Numbered from the stretch's first letter, positions 47,906-60,547 are shown. The stretch: 64,000 nucleotides of DNA from Bugula neritina (GCA_964035545.1 OZ037767.1:16729581-16793580); one strand, 5' to 3'. The notes: generated by a model from the letters alone, not told the origin. Numbers and translations are program-made.

Positions 47906-50322
47906 GCTACTACTACTACTACTACTACTACTACTGGTGCTACTACTGCTACTGCTATTACTGCTGCTGCTGCTGCTGCTACTACTGCTGCTGCTACTAC
48001 TGCTGCTGCTACTACTGCTACTACTGCTAGTACTGCTACTACTGCTAGTACTGCTACTACTGCTAGTACTACTACTACTGCTAGTACTACTACTGCTACT
48101 ACTGCTACTGCTACTACTACTGCTAGTACTACTACTACTACTAGTACTACTGCTGTATACTCTTTTATAAATACCTACTGCTTTTGTTAGGTGATGGTGA
48201 CAGTGAAAGATAAAACGTCAGGTGCAGACGCAATAAAAGAGATGATACGTGTGAAGGGGGCAGAGATCATTCGAGAGAGACTAGCAAACTACATAGACAC
48301 TCTAAAGATTGGTAAGTTTTTCTGTACTTTTTTACTACTCACTGCATGTATTACTACTCACTGTATGTATTACTACTCACTATACGTATTACTACTCACT
48401 GTACGTATTACTACTCACTGTACGTATTACTACTCACTGTATGTATTACTACTCACTGTACGTATTACTACTCACTGCGCGTATTACTACTCACTGTATG
48501 TATTACTACTCACTGTACGTATTACTACTCACTGTACGTATTACTACTCACTGTACGTATTACTACTCTAGTCTATAGATATATTTCACTTCTGCAGAGT
48601 TTAGTCAAGGAATGATTCTTCCCACCACCAAAGGTCAAACTCCACCTACCAAGCCGACGTCGGCATCAGCCAACCTTGCCAATGAGTTCAAACAAACCAG
48701 CATCAGCAGCAACAGCAGCAGTGCCCCGGCATCAAAACCGGTTAAAATAGAAACTAAGAAAATCAGTCTGAAGGAAGAGTTTATGTGCAGCAAAGAGGAG
48801 CTGTACAGAGCCTTGACCGAACAGAACGTAAGCTTCTCCACGATTCCGTCTATTCACTCAATTCTAAAATAGATAGGTGAAATTATTTCTCAGTTCTTTC
48901 TCTCTTGAGTTTACCCGGAGCTGGAACTCTGTGTTGTAGATGGTGCAGGCATTCACCAGGTCAGTGGCGAACCCATTTGAAGTGGAAGTTGGCGGCAAGT
49001 TTGTGTTATTCAATGGAATGATATCTGGCGAGTTCCAACAGTTGGTGAGTGACTTGTACCTACACAGTAATACTCTTACTACTGACTAGTACACAGTACT
49101 ACTCTTACTACTGACTAGTACACAGTACTACTCTTACTACTGACTAGTACACAGTACTACTCTTACTACTGACTAGTACACAGTACTACTCTTACTACTG
49201 ACTAGTATACAGTACTACTCTTACTACTGACTAGTACACAGTACTACTCTTACTACTGACTAGTACACAGTACTACTCTTACTACTGACTAGTACACAGT
49301 ACTACTCTTACTACTGACTAGTACACAGTACTACTCTTACTACTGACTAGTACACAGTACTACTCTTACTACTGACTAGTACACAGTACTACTCTTACTA
49401 CTAACTAGTACACAATACCACTCTTACTACTGACTAGTACACAGTACTACTCTTACTACTAACTAGTACACAATACTACTCTTACTACTGACTAGTACAC
49501 AGTACTACTCTTACTACTAACTAGTACACAGTACTACTCTTACTACTGACTAGTACACAGTACTACTCTTACTACTGACTAGTACACAGTACTACTCTTA
49601 CTACTGACTAGTACACAGTACTACTCTTACTACTAACTAGTACACAATACCACTCTTACTACTGACTAGTACACAGTACTACTCTTACTACTAACTAGTA
49701 CACAATACTACTCTTACTACTAACTAGTACACAGTACTATTCTTACTACTGACTAGTATACAGTACTACTCTTACTACTGACTAGTACACAGTACTACTC
49801 TTACTACTGACTAGTATACAATACTACTCTTACTACTAACTAGTACACAATACTACTCTTACTACTAACTAGTACACAATACTACTCTTACTACTGACTA
49901 GTATACAGTAATACTCTTACTACTAACTAGTATACAGTAATACTCTTACTACTAACTAGTATACAGTACTACTCTTACTACTAACTAGTACACAGTACTA
50001 CTCTTACTACTGACTAGTACACAGTACTACTCTTACTACTGACTACTACAGCTATTCCTGTAAGTCTTATGTTAATGAACTGATTGCTATTTCACAGGCA
50101 CCTCACGACACTCTAGTTCAAAGGTGGCGCATGAAACATTGGCCTGAAGGTCATTTCTCGATCGTCACCATAAAGTTAAGCCAATCATCAAACTGCACAA
50201 CTCTCTCTCTGTCTCAGACCGGAGTGCCATCGGCCGAGGCTGACAGGACGAAGGAGGGCTGGAAGAACTACTACTGGAATAGCATTAGACAAACATTCGG
50301 ATACGCTGTCAATATATTCTAG
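46359..50322 (+). CDS. AHSA1: activator of HSP90 ATPase homolog 1
   Basis: Co-chaperone that stimulates HSP90 ATPase in the cytosol (family knowledge). Seven exons join in frame: 46359-46438, 46749-46939, 47723-47811, 48191-48311, 48598-48827, 48940-49044 and 50098-50322, about 346 residues against 338 in human. The N-terminal domain begins MAKWGEGDPRWIVEERAD with the conserved NVNNWHW motif, then NRKGKLIFFYEWELKINWTG, VEIPNLS-like TIEIPNLSEE and FSQGMILPTT. A Ser/Lys-rich linker follows. The C-terminal START-like domain has KEELYRALTEQ, MVQAFTRSV, GGKFVLFNGMISGEF, HWPEGHFSIVTI and ends QTFGYAVNIF. AATAAA at 50707. Four of its introns contain long simple arrays. Confidence 0.96.
47160..47702. 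repeat. 21-bp minisatellite in AHSA1 intron 2
   Basis: About 25 copies of AGTATAGTATGGTAGATGTA plus T, with a few 11-bp and longer variants, ending about 20 bp from the acceptor at 47722. Confidence 0.95.
47822..48160. repeat. (ACT)n/(GCT)n trinucleotide run in AHSA1 intron 3
   Basis: ACT, GCT and AGT triplets for about 340 bp, nearly the whole intron. It starts ten bases after the donor (GTAGACCACTACTAG), itself ACT-rich. Confidence 0.95.
48335..48575. repeat. 19-bp minisatellite in AHSA1 intron 4
   Basis: About 12 copies of GTATTACTACTCACTGTAC, between the donor at 48312 and the acceptor at 48597. Confidence 0.94.
49056..50048. repeat. 29-bp minisatellite filling AHSA1 intron 6
   Basis: About 34 copies of a 29-bp unit (TAGTACACAGTACTACTCTT plus ACTACTGAC), the longest array in the window. 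Variants (GTATAC for GTACAC, CAATAC for CAGTAC, AACTAG for GACTAG) recur in blocks, which indicates higher-order expansion. Confidence 0.97.
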
Positions 50323-50765
50323 CTACTCCATTACTCTGATTTTAGGAAATGTTTGCTACACTCTATGTACAGGGGGTATACTATACACGGTGTATACTCT
50401 ACATAATCTATACTCTACAGTCTACTCTGTATTTTGATATGTTCATATGCCTTGTCAACATAAGTGCATGTGTTATCGATAGTGTATAATATGTCATATG
50501 TTTCGTCTCATTGTCATTTGGTCTTTTACAAATTTATTAACAAGAGATAATCTAAACAGGAGTGATTTCATGTTAAGTTCACAATAACTGAATTATTGTT
50601 CTCTCATTACTATAAGTAGTATTAAGGCGTTTCACTTTGCAGTTCTCTCTCTCTTCCTGGTAAACTGTATCTATACGTATTCCTTAGAACTTTATCAAAT
50701 ATCATTAATAAATTTGAACATCACAGCAATTAGTCCTGTTATTGTAAGTTATTAAAGGGTAAAGG
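50323..50765. other. convergent 3' UTRs of AHSA1 and the iRhom gene
   Basis: No exon. TTTATT at 50533-50538 serves the minus strand. The AHSA1 signal AATAAA is at 50707-50712, so the two transcripts probably overlap. Confidence 0.5.
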
Positions 50766-53700
50766 TCATGGGAAGTCAACTTCGCAGGCGTATGGTATGA
50801 ATGTGAGACAGTTGAAGTAGCGAATGCTGCCAGTAATGCTGGGTTGAGTGACGTAGAACAGGTAGGTTAGTATGGAGGTGAACACAATGAGACTGATGCC
50901 ACTCGCTACTCGTAGTGCTATCATGCATACTCTGTGTCGCTGAGTAAACGGGATATACGGCATCAGCAGCACAGAGCAGGGCACTCCAAATAGAGCCCCG
51001 GCCATGTTGGTAAACTGATTCACCTACAAGTAAGATAACCATCTGTAATGATGCAAAAATTATAGGCTTTTTTGTAAATTTTAGCAACTTTTAAAATATG
51101 TTTCTAGTGAACTATTTCATAAATTTGAAATTTCTGACCACTTTTTCTACCGCTAAGAATATAAAGACGGATGGGTGCATAGAGAAACAAGTCATATGAA
51201 ATTTGTGCACAGCTCATGTCATTTTGTCGGGTCTTGGTGTAGGCACATGCTGTGTGAAAGTATTACAACCTATCTTACATTAGAAGTATTTATCACCCAG
51301 AAGCAGGGCTTTCCTAGTAGCCGTACGACTACACATGTCTACCAATATTATTCTTATTTAAATCAATTGTATAAAATTGATTGAACAAAAATTAATAATC
51401 TGTCACTAAAATTTAAGCAAGGAAATAATTTGTTTTCATAATTTTGCAATAAAGCGTTCAGGATTTAATTTCTATTTATAAAAAAAATATTTGTGCAACT
51501 CGCACAGATTAATGCTGGATCACTAAGAAAAGCCAACAGTAAGTCGATTTCAAAGTCTAAATAAGACTGAATCAATTTATTTGCATGTGTTCATCGCATG
51601 GTGCTGCAATGGTTGACATTTACATGTTCCACTATGAGCATAGGCATACCTAACCTCTGTTTTCATACAATATAGCAGCACACAGGCTGTTTTCATATAC
51701 TATACAATTAATTGATTATAGCCCAGTACTACTCACCCCAGGTAGTAGTCCCAGTCCTAGAATAATTGTGTAAAGTAGAACCACTCTGGCTACAGCCTTC
51801 AACTTGTTCTCTACTAAAGGCCATGACTGTAATAGCTCAATGGTGTGTATAGATATTAGACCTGATATCGCTCCTCCTGAACCTAAGTTCGGTATGTAGG
51901 GTATGATCACCGACCCCAACAGCAATCCACCAGTACCACACAACTAAAACAGACACCACCGCACTATACTGTGTTAGCTAAATATAATAGATATAGGTCT
52001 CTGGTATTTCAACCTAGGATTTTACAGCTATGTGCATACTGTTAAATATGTTGTGATTGGGTAATAACCAAAGAAAGGACAGCTGGGCACATAAGTTATG
52101 TTTTCTACCTAAAGTCGTATTGGTGACATTGAACTACACTGATACTGCAGCAACTAGTTTCTTCGTTGCCCATAGCAACATACCCTAGGAGCCACTGCGT
52201 GTAGACTGTAGAAGAACATTATCATCATAGCAAATATGACAAGTTTAGATGCATTATTTATTCTCAGGAATATTACCAACACTATAGGAAGATACACATC
52301 TACTTTGAAGTTGTCTGCATTCTAAACCTTCAAGTAGTGGAATTGGCCCTTTTACACAGATGCATTTTTATATCTCTAAAATCTAAGTGCCGTAAAACTT
52401 ATGTTAGCTAGTGAACAGTGAACTAACTGATGGTGCATTGTGGTATAGACAGTAACTTACGAAATACATGGCAGCCATTTTGAGCCAGCCAGCAACCTTT
52501 TCTATCTTAATGCCAATATAGCACTGCAGTATGGCAAACAGCACCATGTGTATTATACCTTCGTGGTATATCAGAGATAGAGGAATTCTCCAGAACTGGG
52601 AACCTGATTTCTCTTCCTCCTGTTGAGAAATATTTATTTTACTCACCAGTTAAATTCAAAACAAGCTTATCTTCAGAGTTTTCATATAATTTTACAAACT
52701 GGAGATTTTAAAACATTCTTCAATTAAGTAGGGTTTTGCTGACCTCAAGCTCAGCCAATTTAATGGATGAACAGAAATATTATACAGCCATACCTAAACA
52801 ACACTATCTTCAGTTATGAAACAATGCCCAGTAAATTTGGTAATACTGGTGCTATTCTCAGGAATGTTCAGCAAGTCAATACTTGACTTGTATTGCCTTT
52901 CCACACGCTAGTTACCTATCTAGGGAACAGCCGTGGTCTAGAGGTTAGAGCATTGGTTTAGTAAACACAAAGTCATGGGTTCCAACCCGACAAAAGGCCA
53001 TTGGTGATGTTAGGAAGAGCATCCAGTCATAATTGCTCTTGTGTCACATATGAATAAGTCCTTAGCCTGATTTAAAAAAACCATTTCCATCAAGGTTTCT
53101 CACAGGGATAGTGACTATAAACTTGTGTGAATTTTTAATTACAAGCACATTTAGCAGTTACACTAGTTACCACGTAGATATGAATCCAGACAGGGCAAAC
53201 TCCCTCCGACAAGCGAGACTCACCGAGTGCACTCCGCCGTCGTCCTGAGGGCTGCAGATGTCATGGCCGCACCTTGCCTGACTGCAATGCTCGAGACCGG
53301 AGATGTGCCAGGTACCGCCCAGTATTACACAGTGCTTGTGACTCACCAAGATACACTGCCCTCTCCCTCCGAGACAGCAGGGCTTGAAGTCATGTCTTAC
53401 GTACACCTGTTAGCAGTACAAACAATTAACTCCTTTATGGTAGAGAGTGAGTGTGGAGCATATGCAAGTCTTTGACAGTTAACATGTAGTGACAAGTGTA
53501 ATAGCATTCTAATATTTAAAATATGAAGAAACATACAAAAGCAGCTTTTTATGGAAAAAAATTCAAATGAATTCTTTAATTGTAACCATAGAGCTTGTAG
53601 CAACTGAAGTATTTTATTAGTAGAAAGATCTGTCACGTTGATGTGAAAGAACTTGCTCATTTAGAGCACAACTCCAAATCTAATAGGAGTGTCGGCTAAT

Positions 53701-56700
53701 TCATGTTTACAATAATCTTTCACATTAAAATCAAATCAGATGGACTAACCCCAGTGCTTTTCGTTCTTTTACTGCACGTCACATTCTTCCACTGAATTTC
53801 TCTGACTTCAAACAGGTTTTGGATTTCTTCACATTCTTGTTGAGTTGTGGTCCCTTGAACACAGGGTTTAGAAGTGAGACAACTCTTAATAATAAGCTAA
53901 CCATATGGATTAGCTGTACTATATTTTAAACACTTTTACAATTTTCTGTTTATAGCAAAATACTATAAAGTTACAAAATACTATAAAGGACCTTTGCCAA
54001 GAGAATAAGTTATAAAAAATATTCACTTTATCAATTATCACGTAATCAAGCGTCCTAAAATTGTTTAAAAAACGTATCCATGAAGTTAAATCAAGCAAAG
54101 AACTTTCACTCCAACTTTCAGCGTTATGAAATCATGTGACTGACTATGAAATCACGTGACTGATTTTTTAGTCATGTGACTGACCTGCGCCTCTTCCGGT
54201 AGCCTCACAGCAGCCCAACTCTGATTCTTTTGCACTATACAGTGCATCTCTGTAAAGGAACATGCAGAGAGTTTGTGTTAAGTATATAAAACATAATAGT
54301 AGGTAATCATATATGTATATTTGCTATATACTACATCTGTTTGAGGCACCTCCCAATAAACCGAGACATGCAACATAAGAAAATGTAAGGAAACATTCTA
54401 ATAAGATGAGAATACAGTATCATGACATGTACCTTAGTAGGAAATGTTTGTCATTTCTCAAACAAGGAGCGTATAAAGCACCCCCTTTGACTAGTTTCTC
54501 CCGCGAAGGCCCCGCCCACATGTTGGGTGGTACGAAGTGCTCTATTGTTCTCACTCCACTCCAAGTTACAATCTCCTCTGAATCAGAAGAAAACAAACTC
54601 AAAACGTACAACACTGACATTGCTACTGGGGCTCAACACGAGACCTCTGGCTTGCAAGCAGGTGTGTTAACCATTACACCACAGGGACTACTGAGTAAAG
54701 TCAACACTAAGCTACAGTATACCACACCACAGAGGATATAAACTAAGCTTGTAGACTAATCTCTGACTCACCTACTAGCAGTCTCTCTGACGCGAGTCGG
54801 GGAGGGACAACTCCAGATGAAGCGCAGAGCATAGCGATGGCTATAGCCTGTATAACTGTGATGGTGTGAATAAACCACGGGGTGTACACAGGTAGGGCCT
54901 CCAACTTCTGTCTTATATCAGCTCGGCTAAATCCTTTCTGTAGAATCTTTGGTCCTGAAAAATACGTACCACATTGTAAATCCTGAATGGCTTGTGTACA
55001 TACTGACAATTAGCCCTGTCCACCTACACACAGTGGTCAGGGTGGAGGGTCACAAGGATACGAACTTTCCTCATTCAATTACATCTCCTTGTGCATATTC
55101 CTTGTACTTACTATTTTTACATACTTTATATACAGAATCTATGTACAAGTTTACTTCATATACTTACTCTATGTACTTACTTCATGTACTTACTTCGTGT
55201 ACTTACTTCATGTACTTACTCTATGTACTTACTTTATGTACTTATTTCATGTACTTACTCTATGTACTTACTCTATGTACTTACTTTATGTACTTATTTC
55301 ATATACTTACTTCATGTACTTACTCTATGTACTTACTTCATGTACTTAATTCGTATACTTACTTCATGTACTTACTCCATGTACTTACTTCGTATACTTA
55401 CTTCATGTACTTACTCCATGTACTTACTTCATGTACTTACTTTACTCACCTGTATATACAGCATCAGTGAGATAATCTTTTATTCTCTGAAATCTTTCGT
55501 GTAGAGACTTCTTTGGCTCATACTGAGAGGAATAATATTCTAAAAGATAGCCTTAGTTTTAGTAATAGCTTTGGAGCCGCCAGACTATATAAATTATTAG
55601 TTATTAGAGTCCTATCTTATGCACCAAGGCTACCAAAAAATTATCTACATAAAAATATTTCATTGCAGATTGTACATTCAAAATACAAGTAAATTGAAGG
55701 TGCAGTGCAAATTTGGAAAAGCCTGTAATTTTTATGAAAAACACTACAAAAGAAGTTATAGTCTCGTGAAATTTTTCAATTTGAGCTTTAAACCAAAATT
55801 TATGAAGACAATTAAAAGCTTGGGCCATTGAAATTTTTCTTTTAACGTACCCCAGTGGTACTTTGCTAAAACAGTTTTTTCTATACAAGACGAATTCACT
55901 TGTACAGATAAAAAGCTGTGAATAATCAGACATGACATCTACAGACAGGAAATGACACCTTTTGCCTTATACAGCGCGTCATCAATACGGTCCCTCTTCT
56001 CTATCAGCCTCTGTCTGAGTAGAGAGATCTGAGGCTCTATTTCCTCTTTCTCTAGTCTATCCAACTGCCTCTTGTTAGATAGGTACAGCTGGTAGGCCTC
56101 CTTCCCGTACACAAAGTCACTCGGGTTGACAGTTTTAGGGAGTTTCACAGTCGGCAGGTAGAAGCTGGCATCTTGTCTACAAATAGAGAAAGGCTTGTGT
56201 ACGCTGAATTTTAAAAAATAGTTTTAGGAAAACATGTAAGCAGCTGAATAACAATAAGTAGGACTTCTAACTACAAAATCAACATTTAAGAAAACCTCAA
56301 TCAACATGGCGACACATTTCTATCAAGGCTATGAAATATTCTCAGGCAAATATATTACAATATATAAGTTTAGTTAACTATATTAAGTAACAACTTAATA
56401 TATAGAAACACAGATCGTCTTAATGTTCCAGTATCCTATCAGTAGAAGTTCTTGTGGTAATTGAGATAAAATAATGAAAATTTTACCCGATTTGCAAAAC
56501 TAAGAGGCAAAGTTTCACTTTCACCACTATACTTATATACTGAGCATATCTACTAATGGTTAAAACCTTTAGATACAAAACAAGGTGCTATATAATATAA
56601 CCTTAGATAATAGCATATATCCACTGCTACACTCTACCACATATATAATAGTTAGTACAACTTACCCTGTGTGGTGCTCATCTGTCTGCTTAGAACTTTT

Positions 56701-59420
56701 CTCTATATTCTCAGCTGATATACAAATACAAAGAATTTGATTACCACATAAACATATTATTATAGTATTAGTATTAGCAGATCTGGTTTGCTTTAGTGAA
56801 AGTGAATTAAAAGACTTCAGACAAGTTTTTACAAGCTTTTTGCCCTTTGAATCACAGCATATGCTATTATACGATACAGCTTTTCAATATGGCATCACAA
56901 TGTAGCATCATATCTACACAGAATCTGCAGTATGATACTATAGCTATATTATTATACTGTCTCTAAGAACTCTGCGTATTGATATAAAAACTTAAACTAC
57001 ATCTTATACTAAATATAATGTATTCCCTGTACTTACACACATAACATTCTACACAACGCACTACACAATGTACTACACAACGCACTACACAATGTACTAC
57101 ACAACGCACTACACAATGTACTACACAATGTACTACACAACGCACTACACAATGTACTACACAACGTACTACACAACATACTCCCATACACTGGTTCCGA
57201 ATACACAGGATTCTGCTGCCCTCTGCTCTGCACATTCAATTTAGCCTCTTCTTCAAAATTCAGCAGACGTGTGGCGGCCCCTCGCACATCCTTGACCTGC
57301 TTCCTCTGCAGCACTTTCTCTGTAACCAACTCCTTCGCATCCCATTTCTCTGCATCTGAATTCATCTGAAAGAAATTTCTATCAACTTTTGGAACTACTT
57401 TACAGATTAGCAGCTTTATTCAGTTTTAAAACATACAGCTTGAGGGAGAATATGGGCAAGAGGGAAAGTTGATTGCTCTAAGGTACACTAAATACTATAC
57501 AGTGTCTGTAGAGTATGCATGTGGACAGCACATTTAAAATAGACAAAACTTATTAATAGCTAAAATAAAATTTTTATATCTTCTTTCAAACATTATGATC
57601 ACTCTTAACGTGAAACTGTTGCAAAAAGAATAAATTTATGGCAGTAGTCACGATAACTGAACAATTTCTGGATAATTAATTTACTACACAGCAGCAGAAA
57701 GTCAGCAAATCTAACTGTATAATAAATATACTGGATTAAATCCAAATACATGCATGTCGGAGTTCTTAATCAGCTATATATTATTACATTATATTATATA
57801 TTACACTATTATATTATATTTTACTATATTATATATCATTATAATTATTATAATATATTTTATTATAATATGTCATATTTTATTATATCATATTATATAA
57901 TATCATATTATATTATATTATATTAATTAACTCAGCCTGAGGGTTAAGCTGACACAAACACTGCTCACCTGAGGGTCAGATCTGGAACTCTTAGCCGGTT
58001 TCCTGGAGCTGGTGGCAGCGGCGTTTGACATGTCGGTGAAAGTGATGTGTTCGTCATCTTTCTCCAGGAAGGGCGTGGCTAGAGTGAAGTAGAACAGATC
58101 GTCATCATGGTCAGAGTTGTCTTCTTCCTTCAGAAACATCTCCCTCCAAGTATTAGTACAATAGTATATCGCCATTGCATGCGCGAGAGTAGTATATATG
58201 GTATAGCAAGAGCTGTATACTGTATCATACTCTAGTACACTATAATATTATGTGCTATAGCATACCCTAGTATGGTATAATTATATATGCTATAGCATAT
58301 AAGAGTATACTATAATAGTATGTGCTATAGCATATAAGAGTATACTATAATAGTGTACGCTATAGCTTATTCTAGTATACTATTATAATACATGCTATAG
58401 CATATCCCGGTATACTGTAATAGTATACTTACTCTACATCACTGTGTAGACTGAGGAACTTACTCTACATCACTGTGTAGACTGAGATACTCTACATCAC
58501 TGTGTAGACTGAGTACTTACTCTACATCACTGTGTAGACTGAGGTACTTACTCTACATCACTGTGTAGACTGAGATCATCCACCGCACTATTCTTTCTAC
58601 CAAACAACTTCCTGTTGCTCCTCATTGCCTGCAGTCTGTTGGATGAGGTGACATTTGACCTTGACATTCTCGGCGAGGTCGACAAAGCCAGCGCCTGTAA
58701 CTGCACCAACGTAAATACTATACAGTTACACTCTACTGAGTTATACTATACAGTTATACTTTTGACTATATACAGTGATACTATTCACTATAATATACAG
58801 TTGTACTATTGACTATATACAGTGATACTATTCACTATAATATACAGTTACACTATTGACTATATACAGTTGTACTATAGTCTACCGGTTTTGAAACTCC
58901 TTGCAAATCCTTTTCAGTTAATCTTCTTGCTGCTTCGGACAGCTCATTGTATAAAAGGGAAGGCTCCTGTATAGAATATAAAGTAGCAGTAATAATATCT
59001 ACAACAGTGTACGATACTATATTATGTTGTATATTACTTCAATGACTGTAACTAATATTGTATTATATATACGCATAGTTGATATATTATACTGCATTGC
59101 GAGAATATCACATCACGGTGTATTCATCAGGTAAACTAAGAGGGTGGAGGTGGGTTTAACAAACCTTCAGTTAAACAATCGTCGTGAAATTTTCTAAAAA
59201 TAATTCAAAACTTACCAAAAATGAAACAAAAAACTGAAACTCAAATCATAAATTTACCAACCGTTGATCTTCTGTAATAAAATATCAATGTTCTCATGAA
59301 ACAGTGTAAAGGTTTTAAGTATAATTATAATAAAGACAACTATGTAGAAATCTTGTATAGAATATATATAAATTCAGTTTACCTGGTTCTTTTGTGTTTA
59401 GACTTGGGCGAGGAAGACAT
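50766..59420 (-). CDS. RHBDF: iRhom, inactive rhomboid protein
   Basis: Catalytically dead rhomboid of the ER/Golgi; iRhoms escort ADAM17 and control EGF-family signalling (family knowledge). Exons in frame: 59420-59383, (59271-59262 tentative), 58966-58886, 58700-58552, 58143-57969, 57365-57182, 56714-56666, 56176-55959, 55539-55450, 54954-54772, 54249-54185, 53884-53750, 53406-53224, 52619-52461, 51943-51737 and 51023-50766; about 727 residues. A cytosolic N-terminus (about 350 residues) precedes the first membrane helix (WFIHTITVIQAIAIAM). The Cys-rich iRhom homology domain has KPCCLGGRGQC and LEHCSQARCGHDIC. The rhomboid core follows with FWRIPLSLIYHEG, VAGWLKMAAMYF and LLQSWPLVE. Where proteases have GxSG this has GSGG, and the catalytic His is Asn (TNMAGALFG). 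The first two exons are the weakest part. Confidence 0.88.
52926..53110 (+). mobile_element. tRNA-derived SINE-like element in iRhom intron
   Basis: Starts with a tRNA-like head: A box TGGTCTAGAGGTTAGAGC and B box GGGTTCCAACCC spaced as in tRNA genes, then a non-tRNA body (GATGTTAGGAAGAGCATCC...). No clear cloverleaf with a mature acceptor end, so a SINE is more likely than a functional tRNA. The 3' limit is approximate. Confidence 0.6.
54625..54692 (-). mobile_element. tRNA-like sequence, probable SINE head
   Basis: On the minus strand it reads TCCCTGTGGTGTAATGGTTA, then an anticodon-arm-like CTGCTTGCAAGCCAG and a T-arm-like segment. The A box is good and the B box poor. It may extend into flanking sequence down to about 54480. 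A decayed tRNA-derived SINE is likelier than a working tRNA gene. Confidence 0.45.
55165..55449. repeat. 13-bp minisatellite abutting an iRhom donor
   Basis: About 21 copies of TGTACTTACTTCA. On the minus strand the intron starts GTGAGTAAAGTAAGTACATG and the array repeats GTAAGTACATGAA, a strong donor-like core every 13 bp. Confidence 0.94.
57038..57181. repeat. 12-bp minisatellite abutting an iRhom donor
   Basis: About 12 copies of TACTACACAATG / CACTACACAACG. On the minus strand the intron starts at GTATGTTGTGTAGTACGTTG, so the array begins with the donor itself. Confidence 0.94.
57770..57930. repeat. AT-rich low-complexity sequence
   Basis: TATTATATTATAT simple sequence in an iRhom intron, ending about 40 bp from the donor of exon 57969-58143. 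Confidence 0.8.
58190..58425. repeat. about 60-bp AT-rich repeat in iRhom intron
   Basis: About four diverged copies built around GTGCTATAGCATA and AGTATACTATAATA, upstream of the exon at 57969-58143. Confidence 0.75.
58430..58580. repeat. 31-bp repeat copying an iRhom exon end and donor
   Basis: On the minus strand the exon ends CTCAGTCTACACAGTGATGTAGA, in two parts CTCAGTCTACACAG and TGATGTAGA, followed by GTAAGTACC. The same junction recurs four more times with small changes (GTAAGTACTCAG, a shortened copy, GTAAGTTCC). Each copy keeps coding-like exon sequence plus a strong donor. Confidence 0.95.
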
Positions 59421-60133
59421 GTTGAAATGTAGTGCAACTTCACACAAGTTTCATATTAAATATCCAAAACTATTTATCCCAAGCGCTACACACATCTGCT
59501 GTACTGAACAGATGGACTTCTTCCCCTTATAGCTGCCACAAGACTGTACATACTGTACAAGTTACTGTCACAGCGTACTGGCGTTACGTAATACTCCATG
59601 AGTTTTGCATTGTCTATTAAATTCTACAACTATGTTTGTCCTCAGCATATCTATTTCAAAGTATTGAGATTCAAAACTATATTTACACGAACATCACTGG
59701 CAAAAATCACTGATATAAAAAACCCGCTAATAATAAAAAGTTCTTAAAATACTTTATCTGATAACAGACACATAATATTTCAACAGACACATTAGATGCA
59801 ATGCAGCTCTAATGTACAATATACACGATACTATACAATATACATCAATCATGATAGTACTGTGCATTATACATACCTCATGTATAACCATTAGACTAAC
59901 TAACTACACTAACCAGATGGTGCAGATTAAACACCAGAATGTCTGTCTAGGAGTCACTAAACTCCTCTGAGACCTCTACACAGCCTCTTTCTACTACTCA
60001 AGATGAGTTTCACATTAACGAATGAGTGGATTAAATTAGCTATAGAATAGGCACTGTATGTACACTATATAACATTAGCTAGCAGTTGGTAAGTCATTGT
60101 GTATGTCTGTAAATAACTACACGTATCTAAATG
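59421..60133. other. intergenic between iRhom and GATB
   Basis: Holds the iRhom 5' flank and the GATB 3' UTR. AT-rich; no exon, repeat array or element recognised. Confidence 0.4.
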
Positions 60134-60487
60134 TTACATCATAGAATCCAGGTAGCTCTGTAGACCTCGAATTGCGTCACTCGGCTCAATTCTATTACAG
60201 GACAGAGTCATCACGGCATTCAGTAGCAGAGAAAACGATTTTTTATCTCTTTTCTTGCAACATTTCTTAAAGGCCTACAAAATTTGAAAGAATTATTGTG
60301 CATTGTGTTACCACAATTACTAATGCTGGTATTACCACTACTACTACCACTACTACTGATACTAATACTACTACTACCACTACCACTACCACTAATACCA
60401 CCATTACCACTACCACTATTACTACCACTACCACTACTACCACTACTACTACTATTACCACTACTACCACTACTACCACTACCACTA

Positions 60488-60547
<60 letters not shown>

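Noticed and set aside
54625-54692. Functional tRNA gene
   Set aside because: The B box is poor and I could not fold a full acceptor stem; a SINE head is likelier.
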